A stretch of DNA of 64,000 nucleotides from Pseudoalteromonas piscicida (GTDB lineage: Bacteria; Pseudomonadota; Gammaproteobacteria; Enterobacterales; Alteromonadaceae). Of this stretch, positions 28,771 to 38,315 are shown piece by piece; the first letter of the stretch is position 1; each line of letters starts with the position of its first letter. The notes beneath the pieces are model-generated. The model did no database searches. It was not told the DNA's origin and saw nothing but the letters and a program-made list of their open reading frames with translations. The translations under genes and the position numbers were made by a program. The DNA lies in contig NZ_NKHF01000004.1 in the NCBI RefSeq assembly GCF_002744175.1, positions 1 to 64,000 of the forward strand. The letters run 5' to 3'.

Positions 28771-29952
28771 CTAACGCTTTAGTTGCGCTAAAGCTAATAC
28801 TTCACTTAGTACTGTAGTGGTTTTAATCATTTCTTGTTTTGTGAGTGTGGGGTGCACCAATAACATTAATGACGTTTCGCCTAGTTCAACAGCATTAGAT
28901 AGACGCTGCTTAGGTCGCCATGGTGTATTATCAAACGCCTTTTCTAAATAGACCTCTGAGCAGCTTCCTTGAAAACAGGGTACGCCGCGTTTAACCATTT
29001 CATCGACAATGCGGTCACGGCTCCATCCTTCAGCTAAGTACTGTGGCTGCACAAAGATATAATGTTTATACTCTGCATGTTCAATATAGTCAGGTATTTT
29101 AACGGTACGTACCACATCAAACTGTTTGGCTACTTCATCAATAGCTTGACCATTTTGTTGGCGCTTTAAAGTCCAATTTTGCATACGGGTTAATTGAATA
29201 CGGCCTATGGCAGCTTGCATTTCTGTCATACGCCAATTGGTGCCAAAGCTCTCATGTAGCCATCTAAAACCAGGGGGGTGTTCACGGTTATAAATGGCAT
29301 CATAACTTTTACCGTGATCTTTATAACTCCACATTTTAGACCATAACTCTTTAGAGTTAGTAGTCACCATGCCACCTTCACCACCAGTAGTCATTATTTT
29401 ATCTTGGCAAAAGCTCCAAGCGCCAATATGACCAATAGAGCCTACAGATTTACCTTTATATTTTGCACCGTGGGCTTGAGCACAGTCTTCAATAACATAA
29501 AAGCCGTGTTCTGCGCTCAAAGCCATAATGTCATCCATTTCTGCAGGCATACCCGCTAAATGAACAACAATTACAGCTTTAGTTTTAGGTGTAAGCACTG
29601 CTTTTATAGATTCTGCTGTAATAGCTTGGCTATTTAAGTCAACATCAGCAAAAACAGGCTTAGCACCTGCAGTTACTATACTACTCGCTGATGCTAAAAA
29701 TGTTCTAGGAGTTGTAATTATTTCGTCGCCTTCACTCACCCCTAACGCTTTTAATGCAATATCAAGCGCAAGCGTACCGTTACCTAGTGCAACTGCATAT
29801 TCACTTCCAGTCCAAGCTGCAAATTCTTTTTCAAATTCACGGCCTTCAGTACCAGTCCAATAATTTACTTTATTTGATAATACAACACGGCTAACTGCAT
29901 CAGCTTCTTGCTGAGTAAAACTAGGCCATGGAGAAAAAGGAGTATTTAACAT
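28771..29952 (-). CDS. DegT/DnrJ-type sugar aminotransferase (PglE-like role)
   Basis: A 393-residue PLP enzyme of the DegT/DnrJ/EryC1/StrS family that aminates a keto sugar nucleotide. The PLP-binding lysine is in SFCQDKIMTTGGEGG; EDCAQAHGA carries the PLP-contacting Asp. It lies between the N-formyltransferase (one-base overlap) and the PglF-like dehydratase, so it most likely turns UDP-4-keto-6-deoxy-GlcNAc into the 4-amino sugar (inference from context). Stop at 28771 is followed by a 260-bp gap. Confidence 0.88.
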   Translation of the reverse strand: MLNTPFSPWPSFTQQEADAVSRVVLSNKVNYWTGTEGREFEKEFAAWTGSEYAVALGNGTLALDIALKALGVSEGDEIITTPRTFLASASSIVTAGAKPVFADVDLNSQAITAESIKAVLTPKTKAVIVVHLAGMPAEMDDIMALSAEHGFYVIEDCAQAHGAKYKGKSVGSIGHIGAWSFCQDKIMTTGGEGGMVTTNSKELWSKMWSYKDHGKSYDAIYNREHPPGFRWLHESFGTNWRMTEMQAAIGRIQLTRMQNWTLKRQQNGQAIDEVAKQFDVVRTVKIPDYIEHAEYKHYIFVQPQYLAEGWSRDRIVDEMVKRGVPCFQGSCSEVYLEKAFDNTPWRPKQRLSNAVELGETSLMLLVHPTLTKQEMIKTTTVLSEVLALAQLKR

Positions 29953-30722
29953 TAGAAAACCTTACTTACTGAAGAGCTTGCCAAGCTGGCTAAAATGCAC
30001 TCATCGACTAGTGTAAACTTTGTACTACCAATCGTTACATACGCACCATCATATGGCGGAAACCAAAAAGCCCGAATTTTCCTTGGTATATCGTCCCCGT
30101 CTTTTATTTCTTTCATTGATTCCATTTCAGCTCTTGAAATATATCTACCACCAATGTTCGGACTGGTGGGTAAAATGCACTTATTTTGTAACACTTTCTC
30201 GACTACACTTACGAACAACGTATATAGCTGCTCCTGTGACGTACTCTCTAAAGACTGTGCCGTTTCTGTAGCATTACAAATAGGAAAGCTCTGGACTTCA
30301 ATTATTTCACCTGTATCAATTTCGTCGTCCACATAATGCGCAGTCATTGCCCACTCATCCAGCCCCTCCAAAATTGCAAGATTATAACCAGCAGTACCTT
30401 TATATTCAGGCAGCGGCGCAGGGTGAAAATTAATTGTTTTTAGCTCAGGCGAGTGGACCAAACCTTCTTTCAACTTTCTCCAGAATAGCATGGACAAACC
30501 AAGGTCAAATTTTAACTCACCTGAATTAGTTTGCTCCAATGCATCTGTAAAGCTAAACAAGGGAATTTTGTGCTTTTCGGCAATCCTTTTACAAATCGAA
30601 CTAGGCAAGTGTGAATCTGTAATAACACCAACCACTTCAACATCATCTCTAGAAGCTAACCACTCTAGTGATTTTCCAGCTACGGGTTTTCGCCCCATAA
30701 ATAATATTTTGACTTTACTCAT
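29952..30722 (-). CDS. Sugar N-formyltransferase (formyl-THF dependent)
   Basis: A 256-residue member of the methionyl-tRNA formyltransferase-like fold. The active-site pattern is NFHPAPLPEYKGTAGYN (Asn and His) followed by HYVDDEIDTGEII (Asp). These are the N, H and D of 10-formyl-THF-dependent sugar formyltransferases. It is too short for Fmt and sits inside the sugar locus, so an N-formylated amino sugar such as a 4-formamido-4,6-dideoxy sugar is the likely product. ATG at 30722 overlaps the TGA of the small upstream gene (TGATG); GTG at 30725 is an alternative. Confidence 0.85.
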   Translation of the reverse strand: MSKVKILFMGRKPVAGKSLEWLASRDDVEVVGVITDSHLPSSICKRIAEKHKIPLFSFTDALEQTNSGELKFDLGLSMLFWRKLKEGLVHSPELKTINFHPAPLPEYKGTAGYNLAILEGLDEWAMTAHYVDDEIDTGEIIEVQSFPICNATETAQSLESTSQEQLYTLFVSVVEKVLQNKCILPTSPNIGGRYISRAEMESMKEIKDGDDIPRKIRAFWFPPYDGAYVTIGSTKFTLVDECILASLASSSVSKVF

Positions 30723-31072
30723 CACTCCAGCCCTCTGTAGTAACTAACTATATTATCTTCTGAAGATTTTGGATATCTAGCAGGATTCTGAAAAATAAAT
30801 ACATCGTTTGGTCCGGGGTTAAGATCTTTCTCTAAAGCCCACCAATGGGAGGACCAGATATCTATGTGATAGGTCAGCTCTAAGATATCCTCCTGCAAAT
30901 CCTCTGGACAATAACAATATATAGTAGATAAAACATTCACTATATTTTCATTATTTTCTTTCAAAATTCTCGCATAAAGATAGGTCGAGCCATTTTCTAG
31001 ATAAGATGAATAAGTTTTTCTTCCCCTATCGAAATAAAATAGCAACTTCCCTAATTCAGCTTTTATACTCAC
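30722..31072 (-). CDS. Small protein of unknown function in the polysaccharide operon
   Basis: A 116-residue protein with no recognised family, no signal peptide and no membrane segment. It is rich in aromatic residues (YSSYLENGSTYLY, IDIWSSHWWALEKDL). It overlaps the initiating transferase upstream by four bases and the formyltransferase downstream by one, so it is translated as part of the operon. A regulatory or partner role for one of these neighbours is possible but not shown. Confidence 0.65.
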   Translation of the reverse strand: MSIKAELGKLLFYFDRGRKTYSSYLENGSTYLYARILKENNENIVNVLSTIYCYCPEDLQEDILELTYHIDIWSSHWWALEKDLNPGPNDVFIFQNPARYPKSSEDNIVSYYRGLE

Positions 31073-31662
31073 CTGTCGTTACCCTCAAAAAACTTTGTAG
31101 TCGCTTCACCGTGACCTGTAATTCCATCCCTTGCAACAACCTTTTTAACTGTAAGAAGCAAAATTTTTATATCTAACCAAAAACTCTGATTATCAACATA
31201 CCATACGTCAAGTCTAAATTTATCTTCCCAGCTAATGGCATTACGACCGTTAACTTGCGCCCAACCAGTTATACCCGGACGCACATTATGACGACGAGCT
31301 TGTTCTTTATTATACAACGGAAGGTATTGTACCAGTAATGGCCTTGGTCCAACTAAGCTCATATCTCCTGTTATGACATTAAACAGCCCAGGAAGCTCAT
31401 CCAAACTAGTGGAGCGTAAAAAGGCACCAAAAGGTGTCATACGCTGCTCATCAGTTAGTAAGTTTCCTGAACTATCTCTGTCATCACGCATAGTCCTGAA
31501 CTTTAGCATTTTAAAAGTATGCCCCCCCAACCCTGGCCGCTCTTGGATAAACAGAACAGGAGATCCAAGTTTAACCCTAATGAGTAATGCAACCACAATT
31601 ATAACTGGAAACAAAGCAGTCAAAGCAACTACTGAAACGAATAAATCAAATGCTCTCTTCAT
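31069..31662 (-). CDS. Initiating phosphoglycosyltransferase, PglC-like
   Basis: A 197-residue monotopic phosphoglycosyltransferase that moves a sugar-1-phosphate from a UDP-sugar onto undecaprenyl phosphate, starting each repeat unit. It has the N-terminal re-entrant helix (LFVSVVALTALFPVIIVVAL), the QERPGLGG and FRTM boxes, the catalytic Asp88-Glu89 dyad in TSLDELPGL, and MSLVGPRPLL and RPGITGWAQVNGR. It is the short PglC type without the extra WbaP membrane domain. Its context with PglF-, PglE- and PglA-like genes suggests that the first sugar is the trideoxy amino sugar. Confidence 0.92.
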   Translation of the reverse strand: MKRAFDLFVSVVALTALFPVIIVVALLIRVKLGSPVLFIQERPGLGGHTFKMLKFRTMRDDRDSSGNLLTDEQRMTPFGAFLRSTSLDELPGLFNVITGDMSLVGPRPLLVQYLPLYNKEQARRHNVRPGITGWAQVNGRNAISWEDKFRLDVWYVDNQSFWLDIKILLLTVKKVVARDGITGHGEATTKFFEGNDR

Positions 31663-32771
31663 TTTGCCATACCCATTATTTCAACGATATCTCTATTGAC
31701 TTTATGCACATCAAATTTATCTTTCGCCGACTGATAACTATTTTCCCCCATTGTTTCCCATTGTTCTACGTTTTCTATAAACCAAAGTAGTTTTTCGTAT
31801 AATTGTTGAACATTGGCTTTTTCAACTTTCCAACCGTTGTGACCATTTGCAACGGTTTCTCTACAACCGGGTACATCAGTAGTCAGTATCGGTCTCCCCA
31901 TCGCCATTGCTTCTAGCACGGTTCTAGGCAGTCCCTCATGATAAGAAGGCAGAACAAAGACATTTGATTCAGAGATAAATGGACGGACATCTTTCGTAGC
32001 CCCATGATATGTAATGATCCCTTCTTCATGCCATTTTAAAACCTCTTCAATCTTAATCCCATCGGGGGACGGATCTTCTGGACCAACCAAATTAAAAATA
32101 GCGTCAGGGTAAAGGAGCTTGACTCGCTTTGCAGCTTGAGCATACTCCCTAATTCCTTTATCGCCCAGAAGACGAGCTATGAGTAAAAATGTGGGTTTGT
32201 CCGATAAAGGGGTTTTCTTAAAATACTCAAGATCAACGCCTGAGCCATTAACTAAACGGCATTTACATCTCGGAACTATACCTTGTTTAACAAATACATC
32301 TAGGTTATCAGGGTTTTGAAAAATAACGACTTTAGCCCTTTTTAAAGCCACTTTATAAAGTGTTCTAACTATGAAAATTAAGATCTTCTTTGAAAAGCCA
32401 GCTGGCTGAAAGGCATAACCCAAGCCAGTTACCAGCGCGTAAAAACCTTTGACTCCGGACAAGCGTGCAGCTAATCCACCCCATATAATAGGTTTAATCG
32501 TGTATGCTAAGACCACATCTGGCTGCTCTGAATTAAAGTAAGCATACAATTTCTTTAGTGTTAGAAGATCCTTCGCCGGGTTTAACCCGTTTCGGGCTAC
32601 AGGATAATCCAAATATTTATCAGTGTAGTTGAGTACACCCGCCCTTTCTCCTTCGGTGGCGCCGTTAGCCATAGCAGTCACTGACGCACCTTTGCTCTTG
32701 AGCGCTTTTAACAATTCACCTCTAAAGTTCACTAATGAACTGGGTAGAGCCCCGATGATCGTTACCTTCAT
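31659..32771 (-). CDS. Glycosyltransferase family 4, PglA-like
   Basis: A 370-residue GT-B retaining glycosyltransferase. The N-terminal half holds VLAYTIKPIIWGGLAARLSGV and the C-terminal half the family E-x7-E signature (EGLPRTVLEAMAMGRPILTT). It overlaps the initiating transferase by four bases. In the Campylobacter Pgl system the gene beside PglC is PglA, which adds the second sugar (GalNAc) to the lipid-linked first sugar; the same role is inferred here. Confidence 0.87.
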   Translation of the reverse strand: MKVTIIGALPSSLVNFRGELLKALKSKGASVTAMANGATEGERAGVLNYTDKYLDYPVARNGLNPAKDLLTLKKLYAYFNSEQPDVVLAYTIKPIIWGGLAARLSGVKGFYALVTGLGYAFQPAGFSKKILIFIVRTLYKVALKRAKVVIFQNPDNLDVFVKQGIVPRCKCRLVNGSGVDLEYFKKTPLSDKPTFLLIARLLGDKGIREYAQAAKRVKLLYPDAIFNLVGPEDPSPDGIKIEEVLKWHEEGIITYHGATKDVRPFISESNVFVLPSYHEGLPRTVLEAMAMGRPILTTDVPGCRETVANGHNGWKVEKANVQQLYEKLLWFIENVEQWETMGENSYQSAKDKFDVHKVNRDIVEIMGMAK

Positions 32772-32782
32772 TTCAAGTCCTT

Positions 32783-34711
32783 TTAAAGTCCAGCTTTATG
32801 TTTTTTGCGCGATTCAAGCCATTGCTGAAACATCAAAACATTCCAAAGAACGCCAGACCAGTTTCTTGCTCCTGACTGATGTTCTGACCACAACGTTTCA
32901 ACTAGCTCAGCGTCGAAGAAACCTTCTGCTTCGATCTCAGACAAATCTAACAGTGACTCTGCCCATGGTTTAAGTTCATTTCGCAACCAACCAGCTAAAG
33001 GAACTGCAAACCCCTTTTTCGGTCGTTCAATAAGGTCCCGTGGGACGTATTTATATAAAATATCACGAAGAGGAGACTTACTCACATTACCCTTAACTTT
33101 TTGCTCATGAGGCATCTTAAGGGCATGTTCAACTATGCGATGATCAAGTAACGGAATACGCCCTTCCAAAGAAACACCCATCGCACATCTATCAACCTTG
33201 CATAGGATATCATCAGGCAGATAATCTAATAAGTCATAAGTGGTCATAAGGTCTTGGTGCTTTATCTGAGTTTTTAGCGCCCCACTCGAAAAAACGTCGT
33301 GATCCCCTTGGTCTCCGCCAATAACTAGATCATCAGCCCCCCTGTAGCTTGCCATTAAATAGCTTCGATAGAACTCCGAAAAATCCGCTATATCAATGAT
33401 TTCAGCAGCTTTCTTCAGCTTATCCCCCAACATAGGCTGATTCATCAATGAACCGAAGCTATTCAGCAACCTAGTAGGTATCGCTCTAAAAAATACCTTT
33501 CCGGCCTTTCTAACGGAAAGCGGTAATTTATTTAGTTTATGCCAAGCTTGAAGGGTCAACCCGTAACGTCTATACCCAGAAAACAGCTCATCTCCGCCAT
33601 CTCCAGATAAGCATACAGTGACATGTTCTTTAGCCATTTTAGCGACCAACAGCATCGGAAGCTGGCTCGAATCCCCAAAAGGCTCACTAAACACATTTGG
33701 TATTTCACTAACTGCTTCAAGCAAATCTTCTTGTGAAACATAAAGCTCGGCATGCTCTGTCCCCAAGTTTTGAGCAATTTTTGCTGCAAACTCAGCTTCA
33801 TTAAATGCAGCATCACGAAACCCTATGGAGTAAGTTTTTATTGGCTTTTTACTTTGCTTCTGCATTAAAGCAACAACTGTCGAAGAGTCCACTCCTCCAG
33901 ACAAAAAAGCGCCAACAGAGACATCTGCTAACATTTGCCCACCGATACTCTGGGAGATAAGTTCTTCCAACTCGGCTAAATTTTCCTCATAGGTAGCGTT
34001 ATTTTGATGGCCTACCAGTTCCGAAATTTGCCAATATTTGACTTCCTGAGACGTCCCTTTACTCACTTTTATATAAGAACCTGGGCTAAGTTTATAGACC
34101 TGTGTATAAATACTATTAGGAGCTGAAATGAAACCTTTGCGTATCAATTGAGATAAAGAAAAACGATTAACACTGAGTTCATTTAGGTCAACAACTGCTT
34201 CTATACATGATAGCTCAGAGCCAAAAATGAATTTGTCTTCACGATCAAAGTAGTAAAGAGGTTTTTCCCCAATTCTGTCTCGAACGATATATAGCTCTTG
34301 AGACTGCTTATCCCAAAGGGCAAAAGCAAACATACCAACGGCTAGACGCAGTGCTTCATCAATACCAAGCTCCGCTATTGCTTCTAAAAGCACTTCGGTA
34401 TCGGAGTGTCCATTCCATCGCCTACTCCTAATAGCTTCCAGCTTTAACTTTATGTCTTTATGGTTGTATATCTCGCCGTTAAATGCTATTACCCAATTAC
34501 CACAATGTGATGACATAGGTTGATGTCCAGCTTGTGATAAATCGACAATAGATAGCCGCCTATGGGCCAAACCTACACCACTAACCGAATCAACCCAAAC
34601 ACCTTCATCATCAGGTCCTCTGTGGACAATAGCATTCCCCATTTGCCGTACTGCTTCCTCTTGTATATTCGCAGGGTGATTCCATTCCCAAATACCAGCA
34701 ATTCCACACAT
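32783..34711 (-). CDS. asnB: Asparagine-synthase-like amidotransferase, copy 1
   Basis: A 642-residue class B asparagine synthetase. Cys2 begins the glutaminase domain (MCGIAGIWEWN, then HRGPDDEG and HRRLSIVDLS); the ATP-pyrophosphatase P-loop is SGGVDSST, with CLSGDGGDELFSGYRRY further on. In polysaccharide loci such enzymes (for example WbpS in Pseudomonas) amidate uronic acids rather than aspartate. It overlaps the CapK-like gene by one base. A second copy lies at 41342. The substrate is inferred from context only. Confidence 0.88.
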   Translation of the reverse strand: MCGIAGIWEWNHPANIQEEAVRQMGNAIVHRGPDDEGVWVDSVSGVGLAHRRLSIVDLSQAGHQPMSSHCGNWVIAFNGEIYNHKDIKLKLEAIRSRRWNGHSDTEVLLEAIAELGIDEALRLAVGMFAFALWDKQSQELYIVRDRIGEKPLYYFDREDKFIFGSELSCIEAVVDLNELSVNRFSLSQLIRKGFISAPNSIYTQVYKLSPGSYIKVSKGTSQEVKYWQISELVGHQNNATYEENLAELEELISQSIGGQMLADVSVGAFLSGGVDSSTVVALMQKQSKKPIKTYSIGFRDAAFNEAEFAAKIAQNLGTEHAELYVSQEDLLEAVSEIPNVFSEPFGDSSQLPMLLVAKMAKEHVTVCLSGDGGDELFSGYRRYGLTLQAWHKLNKLPLSVRKAGKVFFRAIPTRLLNSFGSLMNQPMLGDKLKKAAEIIDIADFSEFYRSYLMASYRGADDLVIGGDQGDHDVFSSGALKTQIKHQDLMTTYDLLDYLPDDILCKVDRCAMGVSLEGRIPLLDHRIVEHALKMPHEQKVKGNVSKSPLRDILYKYVPRDLIERPKKGFAVPLAGWLRNELKPWAESLLDLSEIEAEGFFDAELVETLWSEHQSGARNWSGVLWNVLMFQQWLESRKKHKAGL

Positions 34712-36078
34712 TAGCTCGCCTTTAACATATTTTTGATAATTCTAAACTTACCGCTTTTTTCAACGGGAATTTCTTTTACGAGTTCGAAATTGATCTCTAC
34801 TTTCTCACCCATTCTTTCACTAAGAGCTGACACAAACTTGTTCTGTTGCTGCTCATCAAACGCACTAGATGGCACAACCCTCACAGTTATCTTGTCCAAT
34901 TCACGTTGCTCTATCTGAAAGCAGATAATGCCAGAAACGGCTTTTGTACTATTACTGATGTTTCCTAGGTTAACTTCGCCTAAGGTTGGTGAGACTATAA
35001 AGTCATCCTTTCTACCGCCAATATTTTCTGCTAAAGGCATATGATTACCACAAGGGCATTCGGTGCGTTCAGAGAGAGTAAGACGGTCTCCTACGCGATA
35101 GCGAATTAGTGGAGTCCCCTTAGTGCCAAATGCAGTTACAACCAGTTCCCCTTGCTGAGTATCATTACCCTCCTCATCCAAAACCTCAAATACCCCTGAA
35201 GTAATATCAATATGTAAATTGCCTTCATTGCATTCAAATATGAATGGCGCTCCCTCAGAAGAAGCATATTGGTCTACTAGGCGACACCCCAGCACTCTCC
35301 CTATCACTTCCCTATGTTCTTTGGTCACCATTTCGGCTGTAGGGAAAAAAACTTCAACTTTTCCTTTATACTTTAATCCTTGGCTCTCCGCATACTTACA
35401 AATCCTTAATACGCTAGAAGGAAAACCAACTAGATACTTAGGTTGAAACTCTTCTAGAGACCTGAAGTAATGCCTTGCGTGCTCAGGTGTTATGTGAAAA
35501 GTCGAAAAGAAACGAATTTTGTTAATGTAATCGTCTTTAAAAAAGCGCCTTTTTCTGACGTCCCGATCACATAACAGATTTTTTCCACTAAACCACGCAA
35601 CTTTAGCGCCCAACTCATAACCAAACTGTGCTCTGAAATTATCCAAATAAGCAAACCTTTCCTGCATACAGGATTTTTTATACAGCACTTTCATTGAGGC
35701 GCCAGTAGTACCACCAGTATAAGAGACGATTGCTTCAGATTCTTTTATTGTTGCTATTTCTGAGAGTTCGTTAATAAGCGTGGTCTTTTCCAGCATTGGC
35801 AGCAACTTAATGTCCGCCACACAGGAAACATCAATACCTTGCAATTGCTTTTTAAAGTATGGTGAATTGGTTTTCGCATAATTCACAAACTCAATAAACC
35901 GGTTGTTTTGAATCTCTCTTAGTTGTTCTATTCCTAGAGAATCAAAGCTAGCCCTTTCTTTCCGAATCTTTTTATACTGACCAGCTCTTCGGGTTACATA
36001 CTGAAGCTTATTAAAAATTGATATTAAAATATCAAATAAAGGAGTCGGCAAAATTCTAGCAATCTTACTTGTATTCAT
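34711..36078 (-). CDS. CapK-like adenylate-forming enzyme
   Basis: A 455-residue member of the phenylacetate-CoA ligase/CapK branch of adenylate-forming enzymes. The AMP-binding P-loop is VSYTGGTTGASMKVLYKK (about 121-138); YASSEGAPF and RYRVGDR are further core motifs. A short Cys cluster (ECPCGNH) resembles the zinc-binding site seen in some relatives. Polysaccharide loci often carry such a gene, but its reaction is unproven. Its coupling to asnB suggests that it activates a carboxylate for attachment to the glycan (inference). Confidence 0.82.
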   Translation of the reverse strand: MNTSKIARILPTPLFDILISIFNKLQYVTRRAGQYKKIRKERASFDSLGIEQLREIQNNRFIEFVNYAKTNSPYFKKQLQGIDVSCVADIKLLPMLEKTTLINELSEIATIKESEAIVSYTGGTTGASMKVLYKKSCMQERFAYLDNFRAQFGYELGAKVAWFSGKNLLCDRDVRKRRFFKDDYINKIRFFSTFHITPEHARHYFRSLEEFQPKYLVGFPSSVLRICKYAESQGLKYKGKVEVFFPTAEMVTKEHREVIGRVLGCRLVDQYASSEGAPFIFECNEGNLHIDITSGVFEVLDEEGNDTQQGELVVTAFGTKGTPLIRYRVGDRLTLSERTECPCGNHMPLAENIGGRKDDFIVSPTLGEVNLGNISNSTKAVSGIICFQIEQRELDKITVRVVPSSAFDEQQQNKFVSALSERMGEKVEINFELVKEIPVEKSGKFRIIKNMLKAS

Positions 36079-36079
36079 A

Positions 36080-37141
36080 TTAACCTTTCATAAACTGCAT
36101 AAACCTATCGCACACCGCAGAGATACTATAGTTACCTTTAATTACCTCCACTGCTTTTCCGGAGCGTAGCACATAGTCTTCATGGCTTAGAGAAATACTT
36201 TCACTCAAAGCAACCTTTAAATCTTCCCTAGATGTAGCATCGCATACCCAACCCGAACCCATGGCTAGTTCTGAACAATCACCGACATCCGACACAATAC
36301 ACGGTAAACCGCAAGCCATAGCCTCTCCAACTACATTCGGGAACCCTTCTGTAACTGAATATAGTATCCCAAAATCACTCATTTGGTAAAACTGACTAAC
36401 GTCACTAACTTCACCAATTATCATCAAGTTTTCACTATGATATTCTTGAGATAACTTCTCTGTTTCTCTACCACAAATTAGAAGCAGGGCATTTTTGTGG
36501 CTTTCAGAAAACTCTAAAAAGCTATCAATTATCAAACCAAGTTGCTTCTCTGGAGAGTTACGAGCTGAAACAATATAAATTACCTTATCCCTTTGAATAT
36601 TGTACTTTTCCCTAAGTACTAATTTGCTGTCAAATAAAGGCCTAAACAACTCCAAATCAAACCCATTCTGAATGACAATTTCATTTTTTGCCTTAATTCC
36701 ATATAGGCTATATGTTTCCTTGCCTCTGTTAGAGTTAAATATTACACCATCAACAAACTTCGAGGCGAGCTTCAAAAGCAGAAGTGTCACTTTACGTAAA
36801 AACTTTTGAGTATTGTCTGAACCAAGCGAGTTACGATGATTAAAAATAACCTTTGTATTAGGTATTAGTAACTTAACGAAAGCTGCTATCAAACACGCTT
36901 TATACAACCATGCCATGACTACTCTACCCGACTTTTCTTTCCTAACAACGCGCAAGAAGTCCAAAGGGCCGTCGATTTTAACAAATTCAACGCCTGCATC
37001 TAGTAACTTATTGGCAACAGGCCCATCCTCGAAGTAATAAATCACATGCTTGCATGGAGATTGAGAAGTCAATTTAAATAACATCCACTCCGCACCTCCG
37101 GTTTTCAATGAAGGAACCAAATGTATATACTTACTATCCAT
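36080..37141 (-). CDS. Glycosyltransferase family 4
   Basis: A 353-residue GT-B glycosyltransferase. The N-terminal domain starts IHLVPSLKTGGAEWML, typical of family 4 acceptors, and the C-terminal nucleotide-sugar site has EGFPNVVGEAMACGLPCIVS with the E-x7-E pair. The donor and linkage are unknown. It overlaps the Wzy-like gene by eight bases. Confidence 0.88.
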   Translation of the reverse strand: MDSKYIHLVPSLKTGGAEWMLFKLTSQSPCKHVIYYFEDGPVANKLLDAGVEFVKIDGPLDFLRVVRKEKSGRVVMAWLYKACLIAAFVKLLIPNTKVIFNHRNSLGSDNTQKFLRKVTLLLLKLASKFVDGVIFNSNRGKETYSLYGIKAKNEIVIQNGFDLELFRPLFDSKLVLREKYNIQRDKVIYIVSARNSPEKQLGLIIDSFLEFSESHKNALLLICGRETEKLSQEYHSENLMIIGEVSDVSQFYQMSDFGILYSVTEGFPNVVGEAMACGLPCIVSDVGDCSELAMGSGWVCDATSREDLKVALSESISLSHEDYVLRSGKAVEVIKGNYSISAVCDRFMQFMKG

Positions 37142-38303
37142 ATTGCTGATTAGCCTCTTTAATATGCTCTGATCTATTCGGCTTCTTTCCGTAATTGCTC
37201 AAAGTAACCACATAAAATAATGGAATAAAAAAACTAAAGGGTGCAATTTTTACAAATAAACTGATGCATAGAAGCAAAGATAACCCGTACCGTATCTGAG
37301 ATAATATAATAGGAAGCAAAATAAAAAAGCAGAAGATGGGACCAAATTCTCTCAACAAATAAATAATCAGCCCAGTGTCGTTATCTGATCCGTCCCCTCC
37401 TTGAAAAAATGTAGGAACAGACATTGCCCCCTTACCAACCATCCATCCCTGTACAGACTCAAAATTACTAATTGTATCCTTCAAATAAAGTACACGAAAT
37501 TCAATACCAGAGTCTTCTCGTCCACTCTCCTTAGAAATAAATCTATCTACAAAGTAAGGGGACACAACAACCACAAATAATGTTATGGGCAGTATTAAGT
37601 TTGTAACATTACGCAACCTTGATAAAATTATGCAACAAGCAAAGATCAACCCAAAGGAGCTAAATGTAGTCATAAGAGAAAGAATTAATAGGCTCAACCA
37701 CTTTCCTTGAAGCAGATCTTTTGATTCTTTAGCAGTCAATGTGTGGGCAACATATAAAAGAAACATAAAATTTGAATACGTACCTGGCTCGGAGAAAAGC
37801 CCTGACGCTCTCATTAAAGGCAAGCCGATGTACGGAACAACAAAAACACCACCAAGATTCCTTGAGCTGTTTTCGTTCAAGATCAGAAAGTCTAAATAAA
37901 CACCAAAAAAGTAGTAGAAAATAAGCTGGAAGTAATAAAACACCAAATGAATAATAATCACTGTTTTAAAAACATCTGATGTAAAATACTTTAATAAAAA
38001 GGGAGTTAATATAACAGTACCACAAACGACAACTACCCCTATCAACCTTTTCCCATCTATATCTATACCGTAATATAACGTCCCAATAAAGGCAAAGGAT
38101 ATCAAAAAGATGAAATAAGATATTAGATTCAGGTGTTTACCTTCAACTTTTATCACCCTAATGTTGAAGATAACAAACATTACACATAAAACAAACGCCC
38201 CCAGACTCAAAAAGGACAGCCCACCTAGTAAAAACGATCTTAGGGTGGCTAAAAACACGATTAGGGTAAATAAATGGTGAGTACTAAATTTTGATATGAC
38301 CAT
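37134..38303 (-). CDS. wzy: Wzy-like O-antigen/capsule polymerase
   Basis: A 389-residue membrane protein with about 10-11 hydrophobic helices and one large periplasmic loop (about 255-305, with ESGREDSGIEFR..DNDTG), the shape of Wzy polymerases. Sequence conservation in this family is weak, so the call rests on topology and on its place between Wzx and glycosyltransferases. The region is more AT-rich than the flanking genes, common for horizontally exchanged serotype-specific genes. Confidence 0.75.
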   Translation of the reverse strand: MVISKFSTHHLFTLIVFLATLRSFLLGGLSFLSLGAFVLCVMFVIFNIRVIKVEGKHLNLISYFIFLISFAFIGTLYYGIDIDGKRLIGVVVVCGTVILTPFLLKYFTSDVFKTVIIIHLVFYYFQLIFYYFFGVYLDFLILNENSSRNLGGVFVVPYIGLPLMRASGLFSEPGTYSNFMFLLYVAHTLTAKESKDLLQGKWLSLLILSLMTTFSSFGLIFACCIILSRLRNVTNLILPITLFVVVVSPYFVDRFISKESGREDSGIEFRVLYLKDTISNFESVQGWMVGKGAMSVPTFFQGGDGSDNDTGLIIYLLREFGPIFCFFILLPIILSQIRYGLSLLLCISLFVKIAPFSFFIPLFYVVTLSNYGKKPNRSEHIKEANQQYG

Positions 38304-38315
38304 ATTCCCCTCAAA

